NCBI RefSeq assembly: GCF_035666175.1
Contig: NZ_CP142016.1
Location: 1,054,001 to 1,118,000 of the forward strand
Length of the DNA stretch: 64,000 bases
Origin: Riemerella anatipestifer
GTDB lineage: Bacteria > Bacteroidota > Bacteroidia > Flavobacteriales > Weeksellaceae
Direction of reading: 5' to 3'
Below are positions 1 to 7,981 of this stretch, one piece after another. Within the stretch, counting starts at the first letter, position 1; each line of letters begins with the position of its first letter. A model generated the notes under the pieces. It ran no database searches. It was not told the origin of the DNA and saw only the letters and a program-made list of their open reading frames with translations. Made by a program: the position numbers and the translations under genes.

Positions 1-5
1 AACTA

Positions 6-37
6 AAAAAGGGACTTTTATAAAATGTCCCTTTTTA
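6..37 (-). terminator. Intrinsic terminator after the SDR gene
   Basis: Inverted repeat AAAAAGGGAC / GTCCCTTTTT around an AT-rich loop, with T runs on both sides. It lies 8 bp past the stop of the minus-strand SDR gene and is symmetric enough to work in both directions. Confidence 0.75.
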
Positions 38-44
38 ATTTCAT

Positions 45-794
45 TTATCTACATATAGTTCTAGGCTCCGCTTGTGCTTTAGGATAAATACAAAGCTCTG
101 CTATAGAAACACGCTCTGGAGCGTTGATACAATACGCTACTGCATCAGCAATATCTTCAGCTTTCAAAGCTTCGTAGCCTTCATAAACGGCTTTAGCTCT
201 TGCTTCATCTCCTTTAAATCTCACTTTAGAGAAATCGGTTTCTACCGCTCCAGGCTGAATATTGGTTACTTTAATACCAAAACTAGTAAGCTCTATCCTC
301 ATACCTTCCGAAATCACATCTACCGCTCTTTTAGAAGCACAATAGACCACCCCGTTAGCATAAGTTTGGCGAGCCGCAACGGAAGAAATGTTGATAATAT
401 GCCCTCTCTTTACCTCTTTCATTCTAGAGATAATCGGCTTTGAGACATAAAGTAAACCTTTCACATTAGCGTCCATCATCATATCCCAATCAGAAATATT
501 ACCGTCTGACAGAGGCTCTAATCCGTGAGCATTCCCTGCATTATTGATGAGTATATCTATATCCTTGAAACTTTCAGGCAAAGATGCTATGGAGCGTTCT
601 ACCTCACCAGCGTTTCTAACATCAAAAACCAAAGCATATACCTCTGTTTTCGAAGATAATTTCTCTTTAAGCTCTTCTAAAACTTCTGCTCTTCGTCCAC
701 AAATGATAAGCCTATATCCTTGTTGAGCCAAAAGCTCTGCCGTAGCCTTCCCTATGCCCGACGTAGCTCCTGTTATAAATGCCGTTCTTCCCAT
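45..794 (-). CDS. SDR-family NAD(P)-dependent oxidoreductase (YdfG-like)
   Basis: A 249-aa classical short-chain dehydrogenase, a single Rossmann-fold cytosolic enzyme. Visible motifs: the cofactor glycine motif TGATSGIG at residues 8-15, NNAG at 84-87, catalytic Asn110, Ser138 and the YxxxK pair Tyr151/Lys155. The overall sequence resembles the YdfG group (NADP-dependent 3-hydroxy acid / serine dehydrogenases), but the substrate cannot be fixed from sequence. Arg34-Arg35 just after the second beta strand suggests NADP rather than NAD. It is the last gene before a terminator and lies 7 bp downstream of the ThrE-like pair, so it may be co-transcribed with them. Confidence 0.93.
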   Translation of the reverse strand: MGRTAFITGATSGIGKATAELLAQQGYRLIICGRRAEVLEELKEKLSSKTEVYALVFDVRNAGEVERSIASLPESFKDIDILINNAGNAHGLEPLSDGNISDWDMMMDANVKGLLYVSKPIISRMKEVKRGHIINISSVAARQTYANGVVYCASKRAVDVISEGMRIELTSFGIKVTNIQPGAVETDFSKVRFKGDEARAKAVYEGYEALKAEDIADAVAYCINAPERVSIAELCIYPKAQAEPRTICR

Positions 795-801
795 AATAAA
801 A

Positions 802-1341
802 TTATTGTTTAAGCCTTTTTCTTTTAAGTTTAAGCATCTTATATTTAAGATATCTATTTAAGTCTTTATTCTTTACCGTTCTAGTGTTAAATATCAAAAT
901 TGGAAAAACAACTCCAAACGCTAGTACCAAAACGGTAAACCCTGCATTAAGTCCATTATTGATAATCTCTATCAGATTTTCCACTGTGATTGAGTTTTCC
1001 TTCCTAGACGACACAATACGTATAATCCCTACCATAAAATTATAACCTAATGTTCCTGGTATCATATTGATAACCGCAGGTATTGTAAATACAATAGGTG
1101 GCGTGTGTACTCGGTGAGCAAAATACAAACCTGATAATCCCACAGCAGATGCACCCAAAAGTGTTGCCATTACCACTTGCCCATTAAGCGCATAAACTAA
1201 CAGTATTGTCTTGATTCCAAAACCTAAAGCTCCCAGCAGTGCCACCGCCCACAGAGCCCTTCTTGGAGTATTAAAAAGTACAGCAAAACCTAACGATACA
1301 AATACCGCCCAAAATACCTTTTCTAAAATATCATACACCAT
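802..1341 (-). CDS. Threonine/serine exporter family, small subunit (ThrE_2/DUF3815 type)
   Basis: A 179-aa protein made almost entirely of hydrophobic helices (about five). It matches the C-terminal half of ThrE-type amino-acid exporters, which in many bacteria is a separate gene. The ATG at 1341 was chosen because the frame further upstream has only a TTG start. With that start it overlaps the end of the preceding ThrE-like gene by 11 bp, which suggests translational coupling and a two-subunit membrane complex. Threonine/serine export is known for the family; the substrate here is inferred. The C-terminus is rich in Lys/Arg, consistent with a cytoplasmic tail. Confidence 0.85.
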   Translation of the reverse strand: MVYDILEKVFWAVFVSLGFAVLFNTPRRALWAVALLGALGFGIKTILLVYALNGQVVMATLLGASAVGLSGLYFAHRVHTPPIVFTIPAVINMIPGTLGYNFMVGIIRIVSSRKENSITVENLIEIINNGLNAGFTVLVLAFGVVFPILIFNTRTVKNKDLNRYLKYKMLKLKRKRLKQ

Positions 1342-2119
1342 AAAATAATCTGAATACAAATACTGATAAATAATAACCTACTGCTATCATAAAAACAATC
1401 ATTGTTCCTAAGGCTGCTTTAGCCCAACCTGAAACAATATGTCCTTCCAACAAGTCTAAAAATCCATTGATTAAAGGCACTCCTGGTATCAACCAAAGTA
1501 CACATGCCGTAAGAGCTGCATGACCTTCTGGCAGACCAAAAACCAATGCCATTTTTACTACTGATACAGACACAAACGCCGAAACTAAGCTCTGCATAAA
1601 CAGATTATATTCTTTTTTAATTAAAAATAATCTTACCCAAAAGCCAATGATACTCGCTATAAATACTACTAAAAACTCTAAATAAGTCCCTGAAAACAAC
1701 TGACTAAGTGCCGCTGTTGCAATACCAATCCACAGCATTTTAATCCATACAGAGTAATGAGGCTTATTCCTTATTTCATCTAATCTTTTTTCCACTTCAT
1801 CGTAAGACAGCTTGTGTGCCGCTATATCCCAACTAAGAACGCTAATATCTGAAATAAGATTAAAATTGATACCATATCTACCAATGGTTTTAACTAAAGT
1901 TTCTGTATTATTTCCATCTTTATCGTACAAGGATAGAAATATCCCCGAAAAAGAGAAAAACACTTCCACATCGTAGCCATAGGCTTCCGCAATACGCACT
2001 ACATTTCGTTTTGTCCTCGTAGAGTTAGCACCATTAGAAATGAGAAGTGTAGCTACCTCTATTAAAAGCTTTGCTAGTGTAGTTATAGACCGCTTGTTAT
2101 GTTCCAAACTATGCTCCAT
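1331..2119 (-). CDS. Threonine/serine exporter family, ThrE (DUF1212 type)
   Basis: A 262-aa protein. The first ~115 residues are a soluble domain typical of ThrE N-termini (the stretch around SNGANSTRTKRNVVRIAEAY), followed by about five membrane helices. It pairs with the overlapping downstream small subunit to make a complete ThrE-like exporter split over two genes. Start: ATG at 2119. A longer frame begins with TTG at 2152, but that segment lies inside a rho-independent terminator following yajC, so the shorter start is preferred. Family function is export of small amino acids; the substrate is inferred only. Confidence 0.87.
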   Translation of the reverse strand: MEHSLEHNKRSITTLAKLLIEVATLLISNGANSTRTKRNVVRIAEAYGYDVEVFFSFSGIFLSLYDKDGNNTETLVKTIGRYGINFNLISDISVLSWDIAAHKLSYDEVEKRLDEIRNKPHYSVWIKMLWIGIATAALSQLFSGTYLEFLVVFIASIIGFWVRLFLIKKEYNLFMQSLVSAFVSVSVVKMALVFGLPEGHAALTACVLWLIPGVPLINGFLDLLEGHIVSGWAKAALGTMIVFMIAVGYYLSVFVFRLFYGV

Positions 2120-2125
2120 ATTGTA

Positions 2126-2161
2126 AAAAAAACAGATTGATATAGCTACCAATCTGTCTTA
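2126..2161 (-). terminator. Terminator between yajC and the ThrE pair
   Basis: On the minus strand an ACAGATTG / CAATCTGT stem with a short loop is followed by a run of eight T. It ends the nusB-DUF1573-yajC transcript just before the ThrE gene and supports the ATG at 2119 as that gene's start. Confidence 0.85.
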
Positions 2162-2164
2162 GAA

Positions 2165-2497
2165 TTATTTCTTGTCCGCTACTTCTTTAGTATCCGGAAA
2201 TCTATTTTGTGTAAAATCTCGAGATATAGCTGCTTTCTCAAATTTAAGTTTACCTGCCATTGTTTCTAGTATCACACCATCTTCTGTTATTTGTGAAACT
2301 CTACCGTGTATACCAGATGTGGTAACCACCATTCTACCTGGTTTTAGAGATTCTTGGAAGTTTTTCTCTTGCTTCTGTTTTTTCATCTGTGGACGAATCA
2401 TAAAAAAGTAAAAGAAAACTATCATACCTCCTATCATAATGAAAGTCGGCATTATAGATGGTTGTGCTTGTGCTTGAAGTAAAATAAGTAAATTCAT
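2165..2497 (-). CDS. yajC: Preprotein translocase subunit YajC
   Basis: A 110-aa single-pass membrane protein. One N-terminal hydrophobic helix (residues ~17-35, ending FFYFFMIRPQ) is followed by KKQKQEK and a small beta domain containing GRMVVTTSGIHGRV, the hallmark of YajC. It associates with SecDF at the Sec translocon in the inner membrane. Length is normal. It is the last gene of a minus-strand operon after nusB and a DUF1573 lipoprotein, and is followed by a clear terminator. Confidence 0.95.
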   Translation of the reverse strand: MNLLILLQAQAQPSIMPTFIMIGGMIVFFYFFMIRPQMKKQKQEKNFQESLKPGRMVVTTSGIHGRVSQITEDGVILETMAGKLKFEKAAISRDFTQNRFPDTKEVADKK

Positions 2498-2533
2498 TGT
2501 TTTTTATTTAGTTTTATTTTTAGTGATAGACGA

Positions 2534-3025
2534 CTACTGTACATCTGCTGTGAAACTTAATACAATAGGTGTTTTTTCTGTGTTAGCATAAACTTCCACA
2601 AATTTTTGCTGCATTCCTTGGAAACTACCTGAATCAAATTTAAGAGTTACCTTAGCTACTTTACCCGGTAATATAGGCTCTTTAGTATAATCAGGAACAG
2701 TACAACCACAAGTAGGCTTAACATTAGAAATTATTAGTGGATTTTTACCTGTATTTGTAATTTCATAAGTATGCTCTACTATAGAACCTGATTTAACCAC
2801 ACCAAAATCAAAACTTGGGGCCGATAAAGCCACCGATGTTAATGGCGAAGATTGTGCCTGCTTTACCATATCAGATTGCTCTGCGTGTAGTTGCTCCTCA
2901 ACAGAAGTTTGTTCTGCAACTTCCGTTTCTGGATTAAGCACTTCCGGCTTTTCATTTTTATTACAAGCCGTTAGAGATAATACACTAAATCCCAAAAGGG
3001 CAGTTATTTTTGTAATTTTTCTCAT
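2534..3025 (-). CDS. DUF1573 lipoprotein
   Basis: A 163-aa exported lipoprotein. The signal peptide ends in the lipobox LTAC with Cys21 as the predicted lipidation site. Residues ~65-160 form a DUF1573 immunoglobulin-like domain with the family's PTCGCTVPDY motif. Its role is unknown; the family is very common in Bacteroidota. It sits 12 bp after nusB and ~36 bp before yajC on the same strand, a gene order I recall from other Flavobacteriia. The Glu/Gln/Ser-rich linker (residues ~25-60) looks like a flexible tether from the membrane. Confidence 0.9.
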   Translation of the reverse strand: MRKITKITALLGFSVLSLTACNKNEKPEVLNPETEVAEQTSVEEQLHAEQSDMVKQAQSSPLTSVALSAPSFDFGVVKSGSIVEHTYEITNTGKNPLIISNVKPTCGCTVPDYTKEPILPGKVAKVTLKFDSGSFQGMQQKFVEVYANTEKTPIVLSFTADVQ

Positions 3026-3037
3026 TGTATATTTATT

Positions 3038-3943
3038 TTAAAAACGATTGATGTCTTCTGCATATTTACCTAAAAGTCCGTTGATAAACACTTGACTTTT
3101 ATCTGTAGAAAATGCCTTAGAAATTTCTATATATTCGCTGATAATCACTTTAGAAGGCGTTAATGGGAAATGGTCTAATTCTGTGATAGCCGCTATCAAA
3201 ATCACTCTATCCATAAGAGAAACTCGGTCTAGCTCCCAATTTTTAAGGCGTTCTTTTAGCTTTACTTCCGTATCTTCCCAATGGTTTAAGCTGTATTGTA
3301 ATAGCTTTTGTGCAAAACTTCTGTCTTCCTCATCTTTAATAATCTTGATAAGTGTATGGCTCGGCTCACCTTCTCTTATAAAACCAATGGTCTTTTGTAT
3401 CATCGTATTAGAAATATGTAGGTCATCTGCCCAGCTAATTTCTTTCTCTTCCATCAGCTCGTGGAACGCCTCATTCTCTGCCACATATCTCAAAAACAAT
3501 TTCCCAAGGAATTTTTGGTCGTCTTCAAAAGACACTTCTTCATTCTGCATAAAGTCTTGGTAACGCTTCCCTGCCTTCATTCTTTGGAAAGTCTTTACCA
3601 ACAAATCATCATCTAAGTCCCACTTTAGGTTTTGATGTTTTGAGGTAAACGAAAGTCGCTCCTGATTATTCTCTATATTTTCTAGAACTTGGTTTCTAAT
3701 AAACTTCTGATTAGGATTAAGATCTTCCTCGGTCTTTAAAAACTTACCTTTGCTTATTTCCATTTGGTGCTCTGCCAAATGCTTTAGACCAACTAAAAAA
3801 TTAAGCTGATAAACATACAAATGATAAATCTTCTCTATTTCCGAGAACATTTTTCTCTGCAATGCCTCTTGGCTAAGTGGATTTTGCTGGTAAGCGTAAA
3901 GGGTTTGTACTACTTTTTCTCGTATTTGTCTTCTTCCTAACAT
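3038..3943 (-). CDS. nusB: Transcription antitermination protein NusB (long Bacteroidota form)
   Basis: A 301-aa protein. The C-terminal ~110 residues (LKERLKNWELDRVSLMDRVI, then ELDHFPLTP and VFINGLLGK) are the NusB fold, which binds boxA RNA with S10/NusE during rRNA transcription. The N-terminal ~180 residues are an extension typical of Bacteroidota NusB. Start: ATG at 3943, giving the N-terminus MLGRRQIREK. A frame extending to 3991 runs through the -7 promoter element at 3964-3972, so its first 16 codons are probably not translated. First gene of the nusB-DUF1573-yajC operon. Confidence 0.93.
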   Translation of the reverse strand: MLGRRQIREKVVQTLYAYQQNPLSQEALQRKMFSEIEKIYHLYVYQLNFLVGLKHLAEHQMEISKGKFLKTEEDLNPNQKFIRNQVLENIENNQERLSFTSKHQNLKWDLDDDLLVKTFQRMKAGKRYQDFMQNEEVSFEDDQKFLGKLFLRYVAENEAFHELMEEKEISWADDLHISNTMIQKTIGFIREGEPSHTLIKIIKDEEDRSFAQKLLQYSLNHWEDTEVKLKERLKNWELDRVSLMDRVILIAAITELDHFPLTPSKVIISEYIEISKAFSTDKSQVFINGLLGKYAEDINRF

Positions 3944-3963
3944 TTCAAAGGTCTTTTTCGGTG

Positions 3964-3972
3964 GCAAAGATA
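3964..3972 (-). promoter_or_regulatory. Promoter -7 element of nusB operon
   Basis: TATCTTTGC on the minus strand matches the Bacteroidota -7 consensus TAnnTTTG and lies 21 bp before the nusB ATG. Its position argues against the longer reading frame. Confidence 0.7.
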
Positions 3973-4006
3973 CGGATAAATGCCCAACCAACGAAAACTT
4001 GAAATC

Positions 4007-4038
4007 AAAAAAGCACCACCTTAGTCAGATGATGCTTC
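4007..4038 (-). terminator. Terminator after superoxide dismutase
   Basis: On the minus strand AAGCATCATC pairs with GGTGGTGCTT (two G-U wobbles), followed by a T run, 24 bp after the sodB stop. Confidence 0.7.
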
Positions 4039-4061
4039 TTTATTTTTAATTCTAAAAAGGA

Positions 4062-4658
4062 TTATTTATTATAGTTTTCTTCCACTTTATCCCAGTTAAT
4101 CACTTCAAAGAAAGCCGTTACATAGTCTGGTCTTCTGTTCTGGTAATTAAGGTAATAAGCGTGCTCCCACACATCTAATCCCAAGATAGGCGTACCACCG
4201 CAACCTACATTTGGCATCAATGGGTTATCTTGATTAGCCGAAGAACACACTTCTAAAGACCCATCTGGCATTTTGCAAAGCCACGCCCAACCAGAACCAA
4301 ATCTTGTTTTTGCTGCCTCAGAGAAATCCGTTTTGAATTTATCAAAACCTCCTATTTTCTCAATCTCCTCTTTCACTTTTCCTACGGGCTCTTTGCTTCC
4401 TCCTGGAATTAAAACTTCCCAAAAAAGAGTATGATTAAAGTGTCCACCACCATTATTTCTTACAGCTGGCTTATCGCTTCCCTGTTGGCAAACTTCCTCT
4501 ATAGACTTACCTTCTAACTCCGTTCCAGCAATCGCTTTATTAAGGTTATCTATATAGGCTTGATGGTGTTTGGTGTGGTGTATTTCCATCGTTTTTGCAT
4601 CAATGTGCGGTTCTAGAGCATCGTAAGCGTATCCTAGTTTTGGTAATTCAAATGACAT
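4062..4658 (-). CDS. sodB: Superoxide dismutase (Fe/Mn family)
   Basis: A 198-aa full-length Fe/Mn superoxide dismutase that converts superoxide to hydrogen peroxide and oxygen. The four metal ligands are visible as His27, His76, Asp162 and His166 (DVWEHAYY). No signal peptide, so cytoplasmic. Fe versus Mn preference cannot be settled by eye, so the symbol is tentative. It is a single-gene unit with its own TAAATTTG promoter element ~40 bp upstream and a terminator downstream. It complements the catalase, ferritin and Dps genes elsewhere in the window. Confidence 0.95.
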   Translation of the reverse strand: MSFELPKLGYAYDALEPHIDAKTMEIHHTKHHQAYIDNLNKAIAGTELEGKSIEEVCQQGSDKPAVRNNGGGHFNHTLFWEVLIPGGSKEPVGKVKEEIEKIGGFDKFKTDFSEAAKTRFGSGWAWLCKMPDGSLEVCSSANQDNPLMPNVGCGGTPILGLDVWEHAYYLNYQNRRPDYVTAFFEVINWDKVEENYNK

Positions 4659-4698
4659 AATTTTTATTTTTTTAATTAAACTTCATCAATGTTTGCCC

Positions 4699-4706
4699 CA
4701 AATTTA
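4699..4706 (-). promoter_or_regulatory. Promoter -7 element of sodB
   Basis: TAAATTTG on the minus strand, 41 bp upstream of the sodB start codon; matches TAnnTTTG. Confidence 0.6.
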
Positions 4707-5187
4707 AGTAATTATTCCGCTATATTGAAAATGATTGTTCAAAATTTTACTAAACTTTAACATCAACTCACCATCAATACTGCCATCAGCATACATGCCA
4801 ATTTTATCATTATATCGTCGTCTATTATTATTTTGTATAGGCTCTCGTTGCCCAATTAAAGGATTAAATCTCCCTAAAAAAACTTATCATACACTACACC
4901 CAGAACCCAAACAAAGAACTCCATTCTATCACTCCCAGAAAACAAAACGCCCTTTCTTCCCACCCATTTTTGCATTAGAAATTTACAAGATGATGGCTAA
5001 GTAACTCATCGCTATAGCCCATAAATACAGAGTATTTAGCCCCAAAAATAAAGATTTGCATAATTGAAATTCAATTTATAGATTTATCATCGAAATATAA
5101 AAATCATTACCTATTTATCTCATTAGAGGCTAAAATAGTATGTGATTTTTAGTAAAAATAGTATCAACCTAATAAAAACAAGTAAAA
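4707..5187. other. AT-rich intergenic gap, no supported gene
   Basis: About 480 bp between the sodB promoter and the next plus-strand gene. An open frame at 4735-5004 exists, but its translation has no recognisable domain, signal peptide or family resemblance, so it is not called. No tRNA-like or strong hairpin structure was seen. It may mark the edge of an insertion that carries the GC-richer gene that follows. Confidence 0.6.
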
Positions 5188-5682
5188 ATGGCACAAGAGA
5201 ACACCATTTCTGTAAACTTCAGTACAGAAGAAATCAAAAAAGTGAAAGACGCTATCAGCACCATTGCCGGTGTTTTAGAAGGTAAAGTAAAGAGCCTTAC
5301 GCCTACGGAAAGGCAAGGTTTCGGGCGGGTAAAGTACGAAAAGGAGGTCTGGATAGACCGTGTGAAGCTCCAAATGGACGCCAACCCGACCAAAGTCCCT
5401 GCTTATGTGGACAAAACGGAGTTCGACCAAGACTACGCCGCCCACAAACAGCTCAACGAACTCATCAACCTCCTAGACCAACAACTGCAACTAATGAAGG
5501 ATACCAATCTCCTCTTGGGCTACGATTTGGACGGTGCTGCCCTGATGTTTTACCGTGCGATAAAGGTGGCAGCTACCAATAACGACCCTGGAGCGGGCAC
5601 CATCTACACCGACCTTAAGCAACAATACCCTGGAGGAAGGGCAAAAGCCCCCGTTGCTAAGCCCTCCGAACCTACTAACTAA
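5188..5682 (+). CDS. Hypothetical cytoplasmic protein, GC-rich for this genome
   Basis: A 164-aa protein with no signal peptide or membrane segment, mostly helical by appearance (residues ~12-35 and ~85-110 charged and heptad-like). I recall similar proteins from other Flavobacteriia but know no function. The tail, residues ~150-164, is Pro/Ala/Lys-rich and probably disordered. Codon use is visibly richer in GCC, CTC and ACC than in the neighbouring genes, and the flanks contain C and G runs, which suggests separate ancestry. A 104-aa GC-rich hypothetical gene at 40852-41166 has the same character. Followed by a terminator. Confidence 0.8.
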   Translation: MAQENTISVNFSTEEIKKVKDAISTIAGVLEGKVKSLTPTERQGFGRVKYEKEVWIDRVKLQMDANPTKVPAYVDKTEFDQDYAAHKQLNELINLLDQQLQLMKDTNLLLGYDLDGAALMFYRAIKVAATNNDPGAGTIYTDLKQQYPGGRAKAPVAKPSEPTN

Positions 5683-5692
5683 CCCCTCTAAT

Positions 5693-5727
5693 TCCCCTTG
5701 CTTACGGGTAAGGGGGTTTTATTTTAG
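5693..5727 (+). terminator. Probable terminator after the 164-aa gene
   Basis: CCCCTT and AAGGGG flank a short loop, followed by GTTTTATTTTA, 10 bp past the stop codon. Confidence 0.65.
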
Positions 5728-5734
5728 GGGTGCA

Positions 5735-5870
5735 GGAGGTGTTATTTAAAGCCCCTACCCCCCCTTTGGAAGGGCTAAGCGACCCCTTCCGAAGGGGTAA
5801 AAAAGGGGTTGATAAGGGGGCAATAGGTCGTAAACTACGGGATAAAAGTCCGTTCCGAAGGGGACTAGCC
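5735..5870. repeat. GC-run intergenic block with CCCCTTCC/GAAGGGG repeats
   Basis: A stretch unlike the AT-rich surroundings, packed with C and G runs. It contains the perfect palindrome CCCCTTCCGAAGGGG at 5783-5797 and a second copy of TTCCGAAGGGG about 60 bp later. No coding potential was recognised. The style resembles the block at 41280-41470. Confidence 0.6.
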
Positions 5871-5901
5871 TAATAAAATCAATAACAAAAAAAGATAAAA
5901 T

Positions 5902-7323
5902 ATGAAACAAAAATTAACTATTTTGGGTCTGTCTGGTCTGTTGTTATTAACAGGTTGTAGGGCAGACGATATGGTAACCAATGCCAAACGGCAAGATAAT
6001 TGGGCAAAGAAGTTTAGTGTTTTTACGAAGAAAACCGATAATGAAGTGATAGATTATGCTAAAGGATTTGAAATTCTTGCACAAATCCACGATAGTCTAT
6101 ATCATACTAATATCTCTGGCAGAAAGCATATGGAGAAACTCTTGGAGCTATCTAAAGTTAAAGATATTGATATGAGTGCCATAGAAGCAAAACCTTATGT
6201 AGATTTTGGTATTCACTCTCAAACTATTACAGAGAAGAATGGTGATAAGTGGGTAGTATTTCCAAGAATACAAGACGGTATGGTAAAAGATTTAGTCTGT
6301 GGTGTGCTTTCTGATGAAGAAACGCAAGTTCATTACTATGTTCTAAAAAGGGATACAGAATTTTATAAAAATAGTATTGGCTTATTCCAAAATGCTTATA
6401 TAGAAAAATATGCACCAGCGAAAAAAGCATTAAATAGTTCACAAAAGTTTTTGGAACTGGGTATATGTACGAAGAAAGGAAATTTTTTTGATAATTGTAA
6501 TATATCTATCGTAATATTACCACCACCGCCACCTAAAGGAGGAGGCAATGGCAGCAGTAGTGGCGGAGGTGGTGGTGGCAGCTCTTGGGATTGGTTCGGT
6601 TGGGATAGACCTATTGATCGTGGCTGTATGAAGTATTATAAATGTAATGATCCTGACAATGGCGGTGGCGGTTACTCTCATCCTATCCCTCCTAGAAACC
6701 CTTGCAAGAAAATGAAAGGTAAATTTGAAGACCCTATTTTTAAAAAGAATTTTGAAAGACTCCAAAAAAAAGAAACACTTGATCTAGACCACGAGCTAGG
6801 TTTTGCCGAATCTTACGAAAAGAGCACGCCTACATTGCTTACAAATAGGACTGGCACCACCAGCGTTCGCCTCCCAGAAGATGGAAGAAGTTACTACGGC
6901 TTTATGCATACCCATAACAATAAGGAAGGGGTGGTTAGAATATTTTCTCCTGCCGATGTGGCTACTTTTTTAAGCTCTTGTGTAAGAAATGCTGAAGAAA
7001 AGGGAAATGCTTCGGATGCCTACGCCATTGTGGTAACTTCTGAAGGGAGCTATACCCTAAAATATACGGGGGACGGCAACTACAGTCTGGGGCTTAATCA
7101 GTTGAGTCAATGGGATACATGGTATAATGACAAATATTTTAGTTTATATTACAACAGTAATGAATCCTTTTCTCAACCTGATGTAGAAAAACTATTTACA
7201 CAATTTTTAAAAGAAGTGGTGAGAATAGAGGGGTTAGAAGTATATAAAAGCACTCCTACATCATCAGAAAAAATGGAGTATAACGGAGAAAACCAACCCG
7301 TAAAAACAACTCCGTGTAATTAA
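5902..7323 (+). CDS. Lipoprotein with Gly/Pro-rich linker and C-terminal JAMM-like domain
   Basis: A 473-aa exported lipoprotein; lipobox LLTGC with Cys19. Residues ~25-185 resemble N-terminal regions I recall from a family of Chryseobacterium surface lipoproteins. Then comes a low-complexity linker of Pro, Gly and Ser (residues ~206-230). The C-terminal ~200 residues contain His336-Thr-His338 and Ser349-Pro-Ala-Asp352, that is HxH...SxxD, the metal-binding signature of JAB/JAMM metallopeptidases, with 10 rather than the usual 7 residues in between. Glu320-Asp or earlier Glu residues could supply the upstream acid. Protease activity is inference. It lies 25 bp before a tandem array of DUF6705 genes. 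Confidence 0.8.
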   Translation: MKQKLTILGLSGLLLLTGCRADDMVTNAKRQDNWAKKFSVFTKKTDNEVIDYAKGFEILAQIHDSLYHTNISGRKHMEKLLELSKVKDIDMSAIEAKPYVDFGIHSQTITEKNGDKWVVFPRIQDGMVKDLVCGVLSDEETQVHYYVLKRDTEFYKNSIGLFQNAYIEKYAPAKKALNSSQKFLELGICTKKGNFFDNCNISIVILPPPPPKGGGNGSSSGGGGGGSSWDWFGWDRPIDRGCMKYYKCNDPDNGGGGYSHPIPPRNPCKKMKGKFEDPIFKKNFERLQKKETLDLDHELGFAESYEKSTPTLLTNRTGTTSVRLPEDGRSYYGFMHTHNNKEGVVRIFSPADVATFLSSCVRNAEEKGNASDAYAIVVTSEGSYTLKYTGDGNYSLGLNQLSQWDTWYNDKYFSLYYNSNESFSQPDVEKLFTQFLKEVVRIEGLEVYKSTPTSSEKMEYNGENQPVKTTPCN

Positions 7324-7348
7324 ATCTGTAACTAAAAAAAATACTATT

Positions 7349-7909
7349 ATGAAACAATTTATTTTAATCATTACCCTGTTAATGACTTGGTTTTGTAAAT
7401 CACAAACTTATACACTAAGAACCTATGGAATAAATTTCCCTAAAGACAGCTATGTAAAGGACACCCAAAATGAATTACCTGCCTATGAAGGAACTTGGAA
7501 AGGAACTTGGGACGGAAAAACAATTCTCATAACATTTAAAAAGATAAAATATTATAAATGGTTTTTAAATGATAAGGCTTACTACGCTGATATATTGGTA
7601 GGAAAATTTAAAGTAATAGACCAAAATAATAAAGTTCTATTTGATAACACCAATATATCCGATACCGAAGCAAAAATTAAAGGAGGAAATTTCAGAAGAA
7701 ACAAAAATGGATATTACTTAACATATATAGATAGAGATATTTGTGGTCTGAATGGGCATATGACCATTTATTTTACAGACCATACAAAAAGTAGGTTACA
7801 ATGGAACTTCTATGAGGGTAGTAATCTTATTACACCAGATTGCCCTTATTATAATGCAGCGGTATTTCCTCAACCGCTACCAAAAGATCTTGTTTTAGTA
7901 AAACAATAA
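7349..7909 (+). CDS. DUF6705-family secreted protein, copy 1
   Basis: A 186-aa protein with a signal peptide (MKQFILIITLLMTWFCKSQ) and a family pattern I recognise as DUF6705, a Flavobacteriia family of unknown function. Conserved start of the mature part: TYTLRTYGINFPKDSYVKD, then ELPAYEGTWKGTWDGKTI, suggesting a lipocalin-like beta barrel (my inference). It is the first of three tandem copies. The ends are nearly identical among the copies at nucleotide level, while residues ~72-140 differ strongly. A terminator follows. A Cys in the signal region (Cys16) could be read as a lipobox, but the context is weak. Confidence 0.85.
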   Translation: MKQFILIITLLMTWFCKSQTYTLRTYGINFPKDSYVKDTQNELPAYEGTWKGTWDGKTILITFKKIKYYKWFLNDKAYYADILVGKFKVIDQNNKVLFDNTNISDTEAKIKGGNFRRNKNGYYLTYIDRDICGLNGHMTIYFTDHTKSRLQWNFYEGSNLITPDCPYYNAAVFPQPLPKDLVLVKQ

Positions 7910-7918
7910 AAAACACAT

Positions 7919-7947
7919 AAAGCCCAGCTTTATAAAGTTGGGCTTTT
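7919..7947 (+). terminator. Terminator after DUF6705 copy 1
   Basis: AAAGCCCAGC / GTTGGGCTTT hairpin with a T-rich tail. The same hairpin recurs after copies 2 and 3, so it is part of the duplicated unit. Confidence 0.8.
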
Positions 7948-7981
7948 AGCAAAAACTATTATGAAACAATTTATTTTAATC

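Noticed and set aside
3944..3991. N-terminal extension of NusB
   Set aside because: The extra codons overlap a TATCTTTGC promoter element and do not resemble NusB.
4735..5004. 89-codon open frame in the gap after sodB
   Set aside because: No recognisable domain, signal peptide or similarity, and the region is low-complexity AT-rich sequence.
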